64,000 nt of DNA. It comes from Trichaptum fuscoviolaceum (taxonomy: Eukaryota > Basidiomycota > Agaricomycetes > Hymenochaetales > Trichaptaceae). Where the stretch lies: the NCBI GenBank assembly GCA_910574455.1, contig CAJSYZ010000005.1:6696001-6760000 (forward strand). Direction: 5' to 3'. The position numbers and the translations under genes are program-made. Shown here in pieces: positions 9,201-18,330 of this stretch. The notes beneath the pieces were generated by a model. It was not told where the DNA came from, did no database searches, and saw only the letters and a list, made by a program, of their open reading frames with translations. How positions within the stretch are numbered: position 1 is the first letter of the stretch; each line of letters starts with the position of its first letter.

Positions 9201-10374
9201 GTCTCCCTCCCGGTACTCAGGCAGGTTGGACTCATATTCTATTACCTTCACTATTTCGCGCAGTTGGAAAATCCGTCACACCATGGCAAACCCCGGACAA
9301 TAAGCTCATCAGCTCACTGTGGGGGAAAGTGTTTGATTCTGTGGAACTTAGTTACGAAACTCAGTTCGCTGATATCTGTTCTCTAGTTGAGTCATTTTTA
9401 CTTATTCTCAAGTTACCTTTACCAAATTGAGATGCAATCCTCGTATTTCAGGCGGCCCAGAGATGCTCTGATAGCTGGCGCAAGAAACTTTTTGAGAAAG
9501 CTGAGCAATCAGTTGCCAGTTTTATCAGCGGCGAACAATTAAAGTCAATGCAAAACGAAGCAATTGTGAAGACGTTGCAGACGCTAGTTGACAAGAAGAA
9601 AGCCGAACCGTTTCTATGGGAAAGCTGGTATAGTATGGAGAGGGTAAGTAAAAGAGTGTTTATTGTCGCGTTTTGTGTCCATGCATTGACCCTAAATGTA
9701 CAGAAGCAAGGACTGTTCTGCTCTGACCTTGTGGTCTCAGTGTTGTCCGTACACATTGTCTTGGCCATGGGTCGGCATAAAATACTGGACAGAAACACCA
9801 TAGGAAAGCCTATCGGTGCCCTCGCCCTTGCGGCAACAGCGGTATCTATTTTTTCAGTACTTATATTGTCCTTATCCGCTGATCTTCTCATGGATAGGTC
9901 AAGGTTGCCATTGATAAACAGGTGGCTCGGTTGCAAAATATCAAAGAAGAACTTGGCGGCGCTGAGTGGTATTTCACTAGTGCTCTGTGGCAGCCTCATA
10001 CGGACGACTATGTTAACTTGTTGTCGAATCCCTCTTTCTTCACTGAATCAAACTGGGAAAAGGTTCGATCCCGCCTCCTAGCTTACGATGCCAGTACAGA
10101 TATCGACACGAGAAAGAACACCGAACTTGTTGGATCGGGTATCACTGGCAGGGACTTTTCCTTGTATTTTGACGGTGTAGATGCAGATTCGACCTGCGAG
10201 AAAGCGTATGACGAAGGCGCTGATAATTGGGAAGACGGAACCGACGATAAGGGCGAAGAGCGTGAGGGGGCTGAACATAGAAGCGAGATGGAAGGTGATG
10301 CAGAGGACGAACATGCTAATGCTAAGGGCGACGACGACCTGAGCGAGAGCGGGGACGAGGGCGTTGAGAAGATT

Positions 10375-10408
<34 letters not shown>

Positions 10409-10497
10409 GCGTTGAGAAGATTGAGGACGAGGGCGAGGACGAGGACGAGGGCGAGGGCGAGGACGAGGGCGAGTGTTACGACCGTCGGGAATTGTAG
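6289..10497 (+). CDS. Unknown coiled-coil/KR-microexon/acidic-tail protein, truncated by element B
   Basis: Model in 17 exons: 6289-6766, 6968-7292, 7583-7739, 7794-7838, 7942-8019, 8088-8114, 8184-8225, 8280-8312, 8422-8487, 8547-8624, 8695-8742, 8804-8863, 8923-9003, 9116-9385, 9452-9643, 9704-9841, 9898 onward. The reading frame is kept across all joins. Residues ~10-135 form a Glu/Lys/Arg coiled coil; the middle is many short exons each with a basic cluster (KKRK, KRKS, NRKRQS); then a helical domain (exons 14-17, starting GWTHILLPSLFRAVG), then a Glu/Gly/Asp repeat tail. The original protein would be 957 aa. Element B enters after codon 898 in frame and a stop follows seven LTR codons later (10497), predicting a 905-aa product lacking the last 59 residues. 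The helical block resembles basidiomycete-restricted hypothetical proteins. No function is proposed. Exons 6, 8 and 11 depend on AAG or GAG acceptors. Confidence 0.7.
10469..10473. repeat. Target-site duplication of element B, left copy (GCGAG)
   Basis: GCGAG directly before the LTR start at 10474; the same five bases follow the right LTR at 17180-17184. Five-base duplications are usual for Ty3/Gypsy integrases. The site lies in a GAGGACGAGGGC-type repeat, so some chance of coincidental matching exists. Confidence 0.85.
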
Positions 10498-11291
10498 CGG
10501 GAAACAGTTTCGGGAAACTGGAATTCGCGACAAGAACCCGCGTTCGGGAATCTGGATTCGCGACTGGGAACGAGCGTGGGAATTCAGGCGGGAAACGCGC
10601 GGGATTCTATCCAGGCGCGTCGCGGGATTCTCAAGGCCAGCTAGGACTCTTCACTGCTTTGAACGTCAAGTAAGCGGATCCCTAAGGAAGCACTCCACAA
10701 GTAAGTATTGCGCAACTAACTACACAGGAGAAAAGAGAGAGATCGCACCTAAGGAAGCACTCCACAAGAGGTCAAAAGTGGGGTGCTCCTTACGATGCCT
10801 ACAGCTATTTATCTACTTCGTAAAGACTGTATAGTTAATCTACGCTAAGTGTCCTTGCGCAATGCGCACCTATCTACTACAAACGATACATGCTACGACC
10901 GCACTGCTAGGCATGTCTATCCCGTCTCTCCAGATGGCTACGGCCTGTCCGTGGACGTCAGCGTCCGGTCCGGGGCCGCGACTAGCCAGACTAGGTATGC
11001 CAGACTGTTGCAGGTCGTCACCTTGAGGTACTAACGGATTAATGAGCGTATGTTGATAAGTGAATGTACGTGTGCCGTGGCGGGTCGTCGTAAATGAGTG
11101 TGTGTATGCTTGCATGGTTGCCGGGACGGTGGTGCGGGATAAGTCACGTGAGCATGGGATCGTGCGATTCGGGAATGAGGTTTCGCGCGGGGAATCCAAT
11201 GGCGGGATTCTCCCCGCGGGTTTGTCTGCTCATGTCGGGATCCTTGGCGGGAAAGTGCGGGAAATGAGAAAAGGAGCCCGGGATCTCGACA
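10474..11291 (-). repeat. 3' LTR of element B (818 bp)
   Basis: Starts TGTTACGACC, ends CTCGACA on the + strand. The pol frame of this element runs 148 nt into it (to 11144). It carries CCTAAGGAAGCACTCCACAAG twice (10680-10700 and 10748-10768). Confidence 0.96.
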
Positions 11292-14200
11292 TTACCCCCC
11301 TCCAAAGGCGCAACTCCGGGGCGCCAAGCTTGAATCTTGCTCAGGTCACAGAGCTCGATAGCGTTGACTTCTCGAGGAGCGTCCGGGTGTTTTCGATAGA
11401 AACTGCGAATTTTAGCCTTTGCATTACCCATATCCTTTGCGGGAATCCATGTATCTTCCGCGCTCGAATATCCCTTCCATCGTACCAAATATTCAAACCT
11501 CCGTCTAAACCGTCTAGCATCCAGAACCTCTTCCACCTCGTACTCCAGATCTCCTTCTACTTCGACTGGGGGCGGCGGGGGTTGCGTTCGACCGGGAATG
11601 TCGTCTTCGTGGTATGGCGAGAGCAGCGATACGTGAAATACGGGATGAATCTTCAGCGACGCGGGGAGTTCGAGTTCGTAGGTGAGGTCACTTAGCTTTG
11701 CCTTCACTTTATACGGCCCTAGTCGTTTCGGTAATAATTTGCGCGCTCCTGGTCGCCGAACGTTCGTCGCCTCAAGCCATACTTTATCCCCGACTGCGTA
11801 CTGCGGGGCCTCGTTCCTGGCCTGATCGTAGTGCTGCTTCATGCGCTCTGCCGCAACCTCCAAAGCCGCTCTTGCCTCTTCCTGTGCCTGCTGAAGCTCC
11901 TGTAGTCGTGCGTCCGCGGCGGGGACCATGGACAGGCCGTCGCTCGGGGCAATCGTGAATTCGGGATTGTAGCCGTAGACAAGCGCGAACGGGGATTGTC
12001 GTGTTGCCGCGTGCGCTTTCGTGTTGTGCGCGAATTCTGCCATTGGGAGTAATCCGGCCCAGTTTTCTTGTCGTGTATCTATGAAAGCCCGTAAATATTG
12101 TTCCAGCTCTTGGTTTACCCTTTCGGTTTGCCCATCCGTCTGCGGGTGATACGCAGTCGACGTGGTACCCTTGATACCGAGTCGGGAAAAAAGGGCTTTC
12201 ATGAACTGCGCGACAAACTGTGGTCCTCGGTCGGATATGATCTGGCGGGGGGTTCCGTGCAGCTTCCAGACGTGCTGCAGGAATAGTTCCGCAGTTTCCG
12301 GTGCATCAATGTCAGACGTGGTCGGGATAAAATGCGCTTGCTTGGTGAGACGGTCGACCACCACGAAAATTGCGTCGTAATCCTCAGATCTGGGGAGCTG
12401 GGTGATGAAATCGCACGAAATCGCCTGCCAGGGGCCCTGCGGGATTTCGTTCGGTTGCAGGAGTCCTACCGGGCGTTGGGATCGGTTCTTCGTGCGTGCG
12501 CAGGTATCGCATCCCGAAACGTATCGTTCTACGAAGTTAGACATCCCGGGCCACCAGTAGTTGCGGCTTACCATCTCAAACGTTTTCCAACGTCCAGGAT
12601 GTCCGGCAGGGAGACTGTCGTGGTAAGTCTTCACCACATCCCGGCGAATGGTCTCGTCTTTCGGGACGTAAACCTTACCCTGGTACAGGATGAGGCCTTC
12701 CTCGGTGCTCCAGTCCTCAAGTTCCTTGGTCAGGACTCGAGGCGCCTTGGACTTGACCAACTCGATTGCGTCCACCAGTTCGTCTTCATACTGATCTGAC
12801 TTACGAATGCGTCGTAGGAGGGCCTGATCCCCGTGTACCTGTGTCATTCCCCGACGAATTGCTTTTAGTCGAAACATTTCGGGGGTCAAGAGGGTCCGTC
12901 CCGTGTTGTCTTCGCCTTCGGGTTGAAGATCGACGCGTCGTGACATGGCGTCGGGTTTGCCCCCGAGTCGCCCTGGGCGATGGCGAATCGTAAAGTCGAA
13001 GCGAGTGAGGAACAGACTCCACCGGGCTTGGCGTCGCGTCAGCGTTCGGGATTCAGAGAAATATAGCAGATTCTTGTGGTCAGACACGATATCGAGTTTA
13101 TGGCTCGCACCTTCGAGATAATGTCGCCACTCGTCCAGAGCTCTAATAATCGCAAGTAGCTCCTTGTCATAAATCTCGTAGTTGCGTTCCGCATCGTTGA
13201 GGGATTTCGAGAAAAAGGCGACCGGATGTATCAGCCCGTCGTCGCCTTCCTGGGACAAGACCGCGCCGGTCGCGAAATCAGAGGCGTCGCATTCCACGAT
13301 GAATTGTCGCGACATGTCTGGCATCATCAGGACGGGGGCGGTCGTGAACATGCGCTTGAGATAGTCGAAAGCGAACTGCTGGTTTTCTGTCCAGGCCCAG
13401 CGAACGTCCTTCTTCAGCAGCGTCGTGAGCGGTTTGACGATGTGCGAGAAATCCCGAATGAAGCGTCGATAGAAATTCGCGAACCCGAGGAAGGCTTGAA
13501 TGTCTTTCACCTTTTTCGGGGTAGGCCAGTCGAGGACCGCCTGTACCTTGGCGGGATCCATCGCCACCTTTCCCTGCGAAATAATCATCCCGAGATACTC
13601 GACGGAAGTCTGTTTGAATTTGCACTTTTCGGGTTTGCAGAACAAGTCGTTTTCGCGTAGCCGTTTAAGGACTTCCCGTACGTGTTCATCGTGCTGCGAT
13701 TCATCTTCGGAAAAGATTAGCAAGTCGTCAAGATAGATGATCACGTATACTCCAATGAGGTCTTTGAAGATATCGTTCATCATGTGCTGGAAGGTCGCTG
13801 GGGCATTCGTGAGCCCGAATGTCATCACCGTTGGTTCGAAATGTCCTGCTTGAGTCCGAAATGCAGCCTTCCACTCGTCGCCTTGCTTCAGTCGCACATT
13901 GTGGTAGCCCCATCGTAAATCTAGAGTCGTGAAAACCTTCGCCTTTTGCAGCGCGTCTACGAGTTCCATCGTGAGGGGAAGCGGGTATCGATTCTTGACC
14001 GTGATGTCGTTCAGTCGTCGGTAATCGACTACCATGCGCAAGGTTCCATCCTTTTTCTTGATAAAGAAGACGGGAGCCGCTGCAGGGGATTTCGAAGGTC
14101 GTATGTACCCCTTGCGCAGGTTTTCGTCAACGAATTCGCGAAGGGCATCGCGTTCGGCTGGGGCCAAAGGATAGATTTTGCTGTACGGGGGAACCTTCCC

Positions 14201-14488
14201 GGGTTCTAAATCTATGGCGTGGTCATACGGCTTGCGCAGTGGAAGCCTTTCGGATTCGACTTTCGAGAAAACGTCGGCAAACTCACGGAATTCGGGGGGA
14301 ACTAGTTCTTCGAAGGTTTTCTCGCCTTCCTTCACCGCAGACTTCTCAGCGATGGCCTGGGAGTGGGTGTACGAGGCGGCAATTTTGTACGCGAAATGGT
14401 CGTCCGTCGTGACGAAGTGGATTCGGCGTCGTGGTACTGGTCCCAATATTTTTCTGAGTACCGAAATCCCGGTGGGACAGCTTCCCAT
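11144..14488 (-). CDS. pol: Pol of element B: RT, RNase H, integrase, chromodomain
   Basis: Open frame of 1114 codons. The first ~25 residues (MGSCPTGISV...) are probably not native, because the frame only becomes homologous to element A's Pol at FVTTDDHFAYKIAAS. RT has YLDD at 252-255; RNase H has VECDASDFATGAVLSQ and DKELLAI; the integrase has the HHCC module and CDF, SDRG and TERVNQELEQ catalytic motifs; a chromodomain (LEYEVEEVL...YLVRWKGY) follows. After the chromodomain the frame continues about 75 residues through the polypurine tract and into the LTR before stopping. The frame is -1 relative to the upstream gag-protease frame, with which it overlaps over 14332-14488. Confidence 0.93.
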   Translation of the reverse strand: MGSCPTGISVLRKILGPVPRRRIHFVTTDDHFAYKIAASYTHSQAIAEKSAVKEGEKTFEELVPPEFREFADVFSKVESERLPLRKPYDHAIDLEPGKVPPYSKIYPLAPAERDALREFVDENLRKGYIRPSKSPAAAPVFFIKKKDGTLRMVVDYRRLNDITVKNRYPLPLTMELVDALQKAKVFTTLDLRWGYHNVRLKQGDEWKAAFRTQAGHFEPTVMTFGLTNAPATFQHMMNDIFKDLIGVYVIIYLDDLLIFSEDESQHDEHVREVLKRLRENDLFCKPEKCKFKQTSVEYLGMIISQGKVAMDPAKVQAVLDWPTPKKVKDIQAFLGFANFYRRFIRDFSHIVKPLTTLLKKDVRWAWTENQQFAFDYLKRMFTTAPVLMMPDMSRQFIVECDASDFATGAVLSQEGDDGLIHPVAFFSKSLNDAERNYEIYDKELLAIIRALDEWRHYLEGASHKLDIVSDHKNLLYFSESRTLTRRQARWSLFLTRFDFTIRHRPGRLGGKPDAMSRRVDLQPEGEDNTGRTLLTPEMFRLKAIRRGMTQVHGDQALLRRIRKSDQYEDELVDAIELVKSKAPRVLTKELEDWSTEEGLILYQGKVYVPKDETIRRDVVKTYHDSLPAGHPGRWKTFEMVSRNYWWPGMSNFVERYVSGCDTCARTKNRSQRPVGLLQPNEIPQGPWQAISCDFITQLPRSEDYDAIFVVVDRLTKQAHFIPTTSDIDAPETAELFLQHVWKLHGTPRQIISDRGPQFVAQFMKALFSRLGIKGTTSTAYHPQTDGQTERVNQELEQYLRAFIDTRQENWAGLLPMAEFAHNTKAHAATRQSPFALVYGYNPEFTIAPSDGLSMVPAADARLQELQQAQEEARAALEVAAERMKQHYDQARNEAPQYAVGDKVWLEATNVRRPGARKLLPKRLGPYKVKAKLSDLTYELELPASLKIHPVFHVSLLSPYHEDDIPGRTQPPPPPVEVEGDLEYEVEEVLDARRFRRRFEYLVRWKGYSSAEDTWIPAKDMGNAKAKIRSFYRKHPDAPREVNAIELCDLSKIQAWRPGVAPLEGGNVEIPGSFSHFPHFPAKDPDMSRQTRGENPAIGFPARNLIPESHDPMLT
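11292..11305 (-). other. Polypurine tract of element B
   Basis: GGAGGGGGGTAA in element sense, directly before the TGTCGAG start of the 3' LTR. It lies inside the pol reading frame (codes for part of LEGGNVEIPG). Confidence 0.85.
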
Positions 14489-16272
14489 TCGGCCTGGGTC
14501 CTGTCGGGCCCCCAGGGGGTCTCGACTTCTTCTGCTATGGCGAGGCGGGGAAGCGGGACCAGGCGTTGCTGGTTGTCACACTGGGGCGGGCAGCGGTTGA
14601 GATCGACCACATCGTTGGTCCAGTCAATGGTTGGGTTATGGTGCCGCAACCAGTCGATCCCCATGATAATATCGTCGTCGCCAATATCCGCGACGGCCAT
14701 GGTCAACTGTTCTAAGTGTCCCTTCATCTCGACGTTGAGGACTACTTCCTTGGTGATGCGTCCAATCGCGTTCGGGGAATTGTCTGCGTTTCGCAAAAGT
14801 ATCGGGATTACCAAGTCCCGGGTCTGGAGTCCGTGTCGCGAAACGTAGCGGGAATTTATGAAAGTTCCCGACGCACCGCTGTCTAACATTACTGTGGCTA
14901 AGGCATCCGTCTTTCCGTCGCTAACCTGTACCGGGAACTTCAAATGTCGTCGAAGACGACGGTCTATTGTAGAGATGGTTAAATACAAGGGACCATTATT
15001 AAGAGAGTTCTTCGGCCACAAGGGCGGTTGGGTCGTATAGGGCGCGACTGAGCAATACGACCCTACTGAAAATCCGCTGGGGGCGGGGGCTTCGGGATTG
15101 TGAACGTTCTTGGCGGCGGGCGTCATGGCGGCGAATGCGTTCTGTAGCACGGACTGCTGCACATTCTGGACGTACTGTTCCGCCATACGTTTGAGCGTTT
15201 CTTCGAACGACTGGAGCGCGGGGGGTGATGGGTTCGACGGGGACGTGGATTTCGTCGCCTTTAGGTTTCGGGATGGCGGTCGCGTTGGGCAATCGCTCAC
15301 CAAATGGTCTTTCTCTCCGCAGTAGTAGCATAGTCCCTTACTCCTGCGCTCCCGGCGCACCCTGTCAATCTCCATTGCGTTGGGATCCTTCGTCGAGCTT
15401 GCGCCCGCAGTCGGGATCGTACGCGGAGCTGAACTAGTGGTGCCGGGATTGCTTCGGGGCGTAGCCGCTGGCTTTGATACTGGTCCATAGGCGTGTGCGA
15501 GCCTTAGCTTCTCGTCCGTCTCGGAAACCCAGTTGACGTAGGCATCGAATTTCATATCCTTCGCCTCTGTGCTGGCGATGTGCTGGCGAACCTGGTCTTT
15601 GAGTCCCTTCCGGAACATGTCGAGGTAGATGACATCCGTCGTTGCGTCCTTGGGCCACCCGGTGAGGGCTTGGAGGGCACGGAATTGCGACGCAAACTCG
15701 GCGACCGTTCCTGTCTGGCGTAGGCGCATCAGCTTGTCGGCTGCGGCTTTGTCTGCATCGATTTCCCCGTAAGAGGCGCGAAGGGCGGCGAACAGGGCTT
15801 CCAGGCTGGCGGCTTCTGGCGGTGTCGGGATGTCCTGGAGTCGATCTAGAATGGGTCGTGCCCAGTCTTGCGCCGGCCCCCGCAGTAGCATCAGAGCAAA
15901 TGCGACCTTGCGGGTTTCGTCTAGTCCCGGATGTTGTCCGAACAGATAGAGCTTAATCTGGTGAATCCAGTTCTCCAGCTTGGCTCGTTCGCCTTCGAAG
16001 GTGTCGGGAAGCTTCATCTTGAGCCCTGCTCCACCCCCAGACGGGGAGGCGGGCTGGCTCGCGATTTGGGCTTCTAACACCTGGTTGGCGTGCTTGAGCT
16101 GGGCGACAGTGTTCTGAACCTGATTGTGTTCGTTGACTAACTTGGAGTAGCGTTTTTCGAGGGTGTCGAGGCGATCAAGGATGGGCTGGAGTTTGTCTTC
16201 CTCCATCGAGGAGCTCGGGGACGGGAAAGCGAAGGTATCTGCGAGTCCTCCCCATTCCTGGTGGGATGACAT
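14332..16272 (-). CDS. gag: Gag-protease of element B
   Basis: 646 residues from ATG at 16272. A coiled-coil stretch lies at about 25-75, then the capsid-like region (RKVAFALMLLRGPAQDWARP; LMRLRQTGTVAEFASQFRAL), one CCHC knuckle C315-x2-C318-x4-H323-x4-C328, and a retropepsin-like protease with D464-S-G-A467 in the same frame. Unlike element A, gag and protease are fused without a frame change. The frame stays homologous to element A's Pol up to YHDAE and then diverges to a stop; comparison shows five bases (TCCAC) where element A has three (CAG), a net -1/+2 shift. No canonical slippery heptamer is visible there, so I favour an inactivating indel. Confidence 0.9.
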   Translation of the reverse strand: MSSHQEWGGLADTFAFPSPSSSMEEDKLQPILDRLDTLEKRYSKLVNEHNQVQNTVAQLKHANQVLEAQIASQPASPSGGGAGLKMKLPDTFEGERAKLENWIHQIKLYLFGQHPGLDETRKVAFALMLLRGPAQDWARPILDRLQDIPTPPEAASLEALFAALRASYGEIDADKAAADKLMRLRQTGTVAEFASQFRALQALTGWPKDATTDVIYLDMFRKGLKDQVRQHIASTEAKDMKFDAYVNWVSETDEKLRLAHAYGPVSKPAATPRSNPGTTSSAPRTIPTAGASSTKDPNAMEIDRVRRERRSKGLCYYCGEKDHLVSDCPTRPPSRNLKATKSTSPSNPSPPALQSFEETLKRMAEQYVQNVQQSVLQNAFAAMTPAAKNVHNPEAPAPSGFSVGSYCSVAPYTTQPPLWPKNSLNNGPLYLTISTIDRRLRRHLKFPVQVSDGKTDALATVMLDSGASGTFINSRYVSRHGLQTRDLVIPILLRNADNSPNAIGRITKEVVLNVEMKGHLEQLTMAVADIGDDDIIMGIDWLRHHNPTIDWTNDVVDLNRCPPQCDNQQRLVPLPRLAIAEEVETPWGPDRTQAEWEAVPPGFRYSEKYWDQYHDAESTSSRRTTISRTKLPPRTPTPRPSLRSLR

Positions 16273-16348
16273 CGCTGGTCGGCGGTACGGGTGCGGGGGT
16301 AGAAGTAAAGAGCGTGAGGGTGTCGAGTCCGAGCGGCGGTGAGCCAGG

Positions 16349-16359
16349 ACTTTTGACCT
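16349..16359 (-). other. Primer-binding site of element B, matching its own LTR
   Basis: Element-sense AGGTCAAAAGT, two bases inside the LTR end. Its exact complement ACTTTTGACCT lies in the LTR hairpin (16657-16667 on the + strand as AGGTCAAAAGT, and the same in the left LTR at 10769-10779). Confidence 0.78.
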
Positions 16360-16361
16360 AA

Positions 16362-17179
16362 TGTTACGACCGTCGGGAATTGTAGCGGGAAACAGTTTCG
16401 GGAAACTGGAATTCGCGACAAGAACCCGCGTTCGGGAATCTGGATTCGCGACTGGGAACGAGCGTGGGAATTCAGGCGGGAAACGCGCGGGATTCTATCC
16501 AGGCGCGTCGCGGGATTCTCAAGGCCAGCTAGGACTCTTCACTGCTTTGAACGTCAAGTAAGCGGATCCCTAAGGAAGCACTCCACAAGTAAGTATTGCG
16601 CAACTAACTACACAGGAGAAAAGAGAGAGATCGCACCTAAGGAAGCACTCCACAAGAGGTCAAAAGTGGGGTGCTCCTTACGATGCCTACAGCTATTTAT
16701 CTACTTCGTAAAGACTGTATAGTTAATCTACGCTAAGTGTCCTTGCGCAATGCGCACCTATCTACTACAAACGATACATGCTACGACCGCACTGCTAGGA
16801 ATGTCTATCCCGTCTCTCCAGATGGCTACGGCCTGTCCGTGGACGTCAGCGTCCGGTCCGGGGCCGCGACTAGCCAGACTAGGTATGCCAGACTGTTGCA
16901 GGTCGTCACCTTGAGGTACTAACGGATTAATGAGCGTATGTTGATAAGTGAATGTACGTGTGCCGTGGCGGGTCGTCGTAAATGAGTGTGTGTATGCTTG
17001 CATGGTTGCCGGGACGGTGGTGCGGGATAAGTCACGTGAGCATGGGATCGTGCGATTCGGGAATGAGGTTTCGCGCGGGGAATCCAATGGCGGGATTCTC
17101 CCCGCGGGTTTGTCTGCTCATGTCGGGATCCTTGGCGGGAAAGTGCGGGAAATGAGAAAAGGAGCCCGGGATCTCGACA
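16362..17179 (-). repeat. 5' LTR of element B (818 bp)
   Basis: TGTTACGACC...CTCGACA, same length as the left LTR with one difference seen. TATA-like TATACAGTCT in element sense (16721 to 16712) lies 54 nt upstream of the self-primer sequence. Confidence 0.96.
16639..16679 (-). other. Self-primer hairpin in the LTR of element B
   Basis: The arms AAGGAAGCACTCCAC (16639-16653) and GTGGGGTGCTCCTT (16666-16679) are near-perfect inverted copies. The loop holds AGGTCAAAAGT, the primer-binding site's partner. A second copy of the left arm lies about 70 bp away in each LTR, so two alternative pairings are possible. Confidence 0.7.
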
Positions 17180-17184
17180 GCGAG
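17180..17184. repeat. Target-site duplication of element B, right copy (GCGAG)
   Basis: Second copy of GCGAG, directly after the LTR end CTCGACA. Confidence 0.85.
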
Positions 17185-17364
17185 GACGAGGACGAGGGCG
17201 AGGGCGAGGACGAGGGCGAGGACGAGGACGAGGGCGAAGGCGAGGACGAGGACGAGGGCGAAGGCGAGGGCGAGGGCGAGGACAAGGATTTAGGTGGAGA
17301 TGGTGATCATGAGGAGGACGACGCTTCAAAATGGGATTCGGCTACGGACTGCGTAGACTTCTAA
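17185..17364 (+). pseudogene. Orphaned last 59 codons of the split gene (acidic tail)
   Basis: In the same frame as the host exon that ends at 10473, this segment continues the Asp/Glu/Gly repeat (DEDEGEGEDEGE) and ends GGDGDHEEDDASKWDSATDCVDF followed by TAA. If element B and one target duplication are ignored, the frame runs through uninterrupted. Now separated from its promoter by 6.7 kb of retroelement, it is probably untranslated. Confidence 0.8.
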
Positions 17365-18330
17365 GGGCAAATTGATCACTGGTGAGCCTCTTCTTTTCGT
17401 TTCTGTCCGTGCGCTCAATATTATATTACCATCGACTCGCAGAGCAGCCTTCGTTTCTACTGGTCCGCCAAAGAACATGCAGAATTGAAGGTACGGCAGC
17501 GAAGTGTGACCTGCCACTGCCCGTCACGGCAGAGGTTCACGGTAATGTCGTGGGGGATCCCTTCATAGCGACTGCTATGCTTAGTCTTGCGTAGATGACT
17601 GATGTACTTGAACACTGAGGCACTGATAGCTAAATAATGTTGTCTTATATATTTCTGATGCAATGAAATACTTGGATCGTTCTTATGCACTTAGACTCTT
17701 GAGCACTGCAATTTGTCTTACAACACTTGTCTACTGCTGTAATTAAAGGATGATACACTGGAGCACTGGGGTGCTGAATGCCTGAAACACTTAGAGCACT
17801 GATTCAGCCATCTTTCCTTATTTAAGCCAGCCCGCACTTATTTCAGCCAACTTGTCCTGAATAATGGGAGGACATGCATGAATAAGTGAAGCTTGCCTTA
17901 TTTAAGACTTCAGTCTCTCAGGACGTTTAAGTAACACTTAAGTCACTTTCAGCAGAAAGTAGTTTCCCTGATGTGAAGCTCAGACGTGCTGTGCGGCACG
18001 GGGTTTCGAAGAGTTTCTGCAAAAAGATGCAAAAAAACGATGAACATGAGCAGTCGACTTTACTGCAGACAACAGATATGGAACATACATTGTCTTTTGC
18101 TGGATTGCCTCTGCCTCCCTTGGTGCTGATGTTGCTGTTGTTGATGTTGTCGGAGGAGATGACGGCGGCGGCGCGTACTGGGGGTTGCGACGGTGGAAGT
18201 TGACTGACAACCGTCGCAAGTGCAGACGAAGATGAGTGTTGCAGTTGAGGGCAGGCTAAAGGGGACTTAGCATCTTGTCATTTTCTGGAGCTGAAGCAAG
18301 ACTTCCGAAGATATCATATAGGTGGTTCAG
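17365..18330. other. Intergenic, with dispersed repeat R1 (copy A, about 17685-17973)
   Basis: No supportable gene. The stretch from ATGCACTTAG to GTTTCCCTGATG is a longer relative of 47501-47685: both contain GGAGCACTGGGGT, ACTGATTCAGCC, TCCTGAATAATGGGAGGAC, CAGGACGTTTAAGT and TTTCAGCAGAAA in the same order. It looks like a short non-autonomous repeat. A further shared block (GGATTGCCTCTGCCTC) occurs at about 18102 and 46400. Confidence 0.6.

Larger units (their letters stand above)
10474..17179 (-). mobile_element. Ty3/Gypsy chromovirus LTR retrotransposon (element B), very young
   Basis: Complete 6706-bp element on the minus strand: 5' LTR 16362-17179, primer-binding site 16349-16359, gag-protease frame, RT-RNase H-integrase-chromodomain frame, polypurine tract, 3' LTR 10474-11291. 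Both LTRs are 818 bp; I see one difference (C at about 10912 versus A at about 16800). It is a relative of element A (similar Pol, same self-priming layout) but clearly a different family, with LTRs of different sequence and length. A net -1 frame change separates protease from RT, so this copy may be defective or use recoding. Confidence 0.96.

Noticed and set aside
11060..11695. 211-codon + frame across the LTR and 3' end of element B pol
   Set aside because: Antisense to pol and partly in the LTR; first third is repeated in the other LTR, no domain.
16948..17184. Open frame through the right LTR into the acidic tail of the host gene
   Set aside because: The LTR part has no protein-like features and no ATG; only the part from 17185 is genuine host coding sequence.
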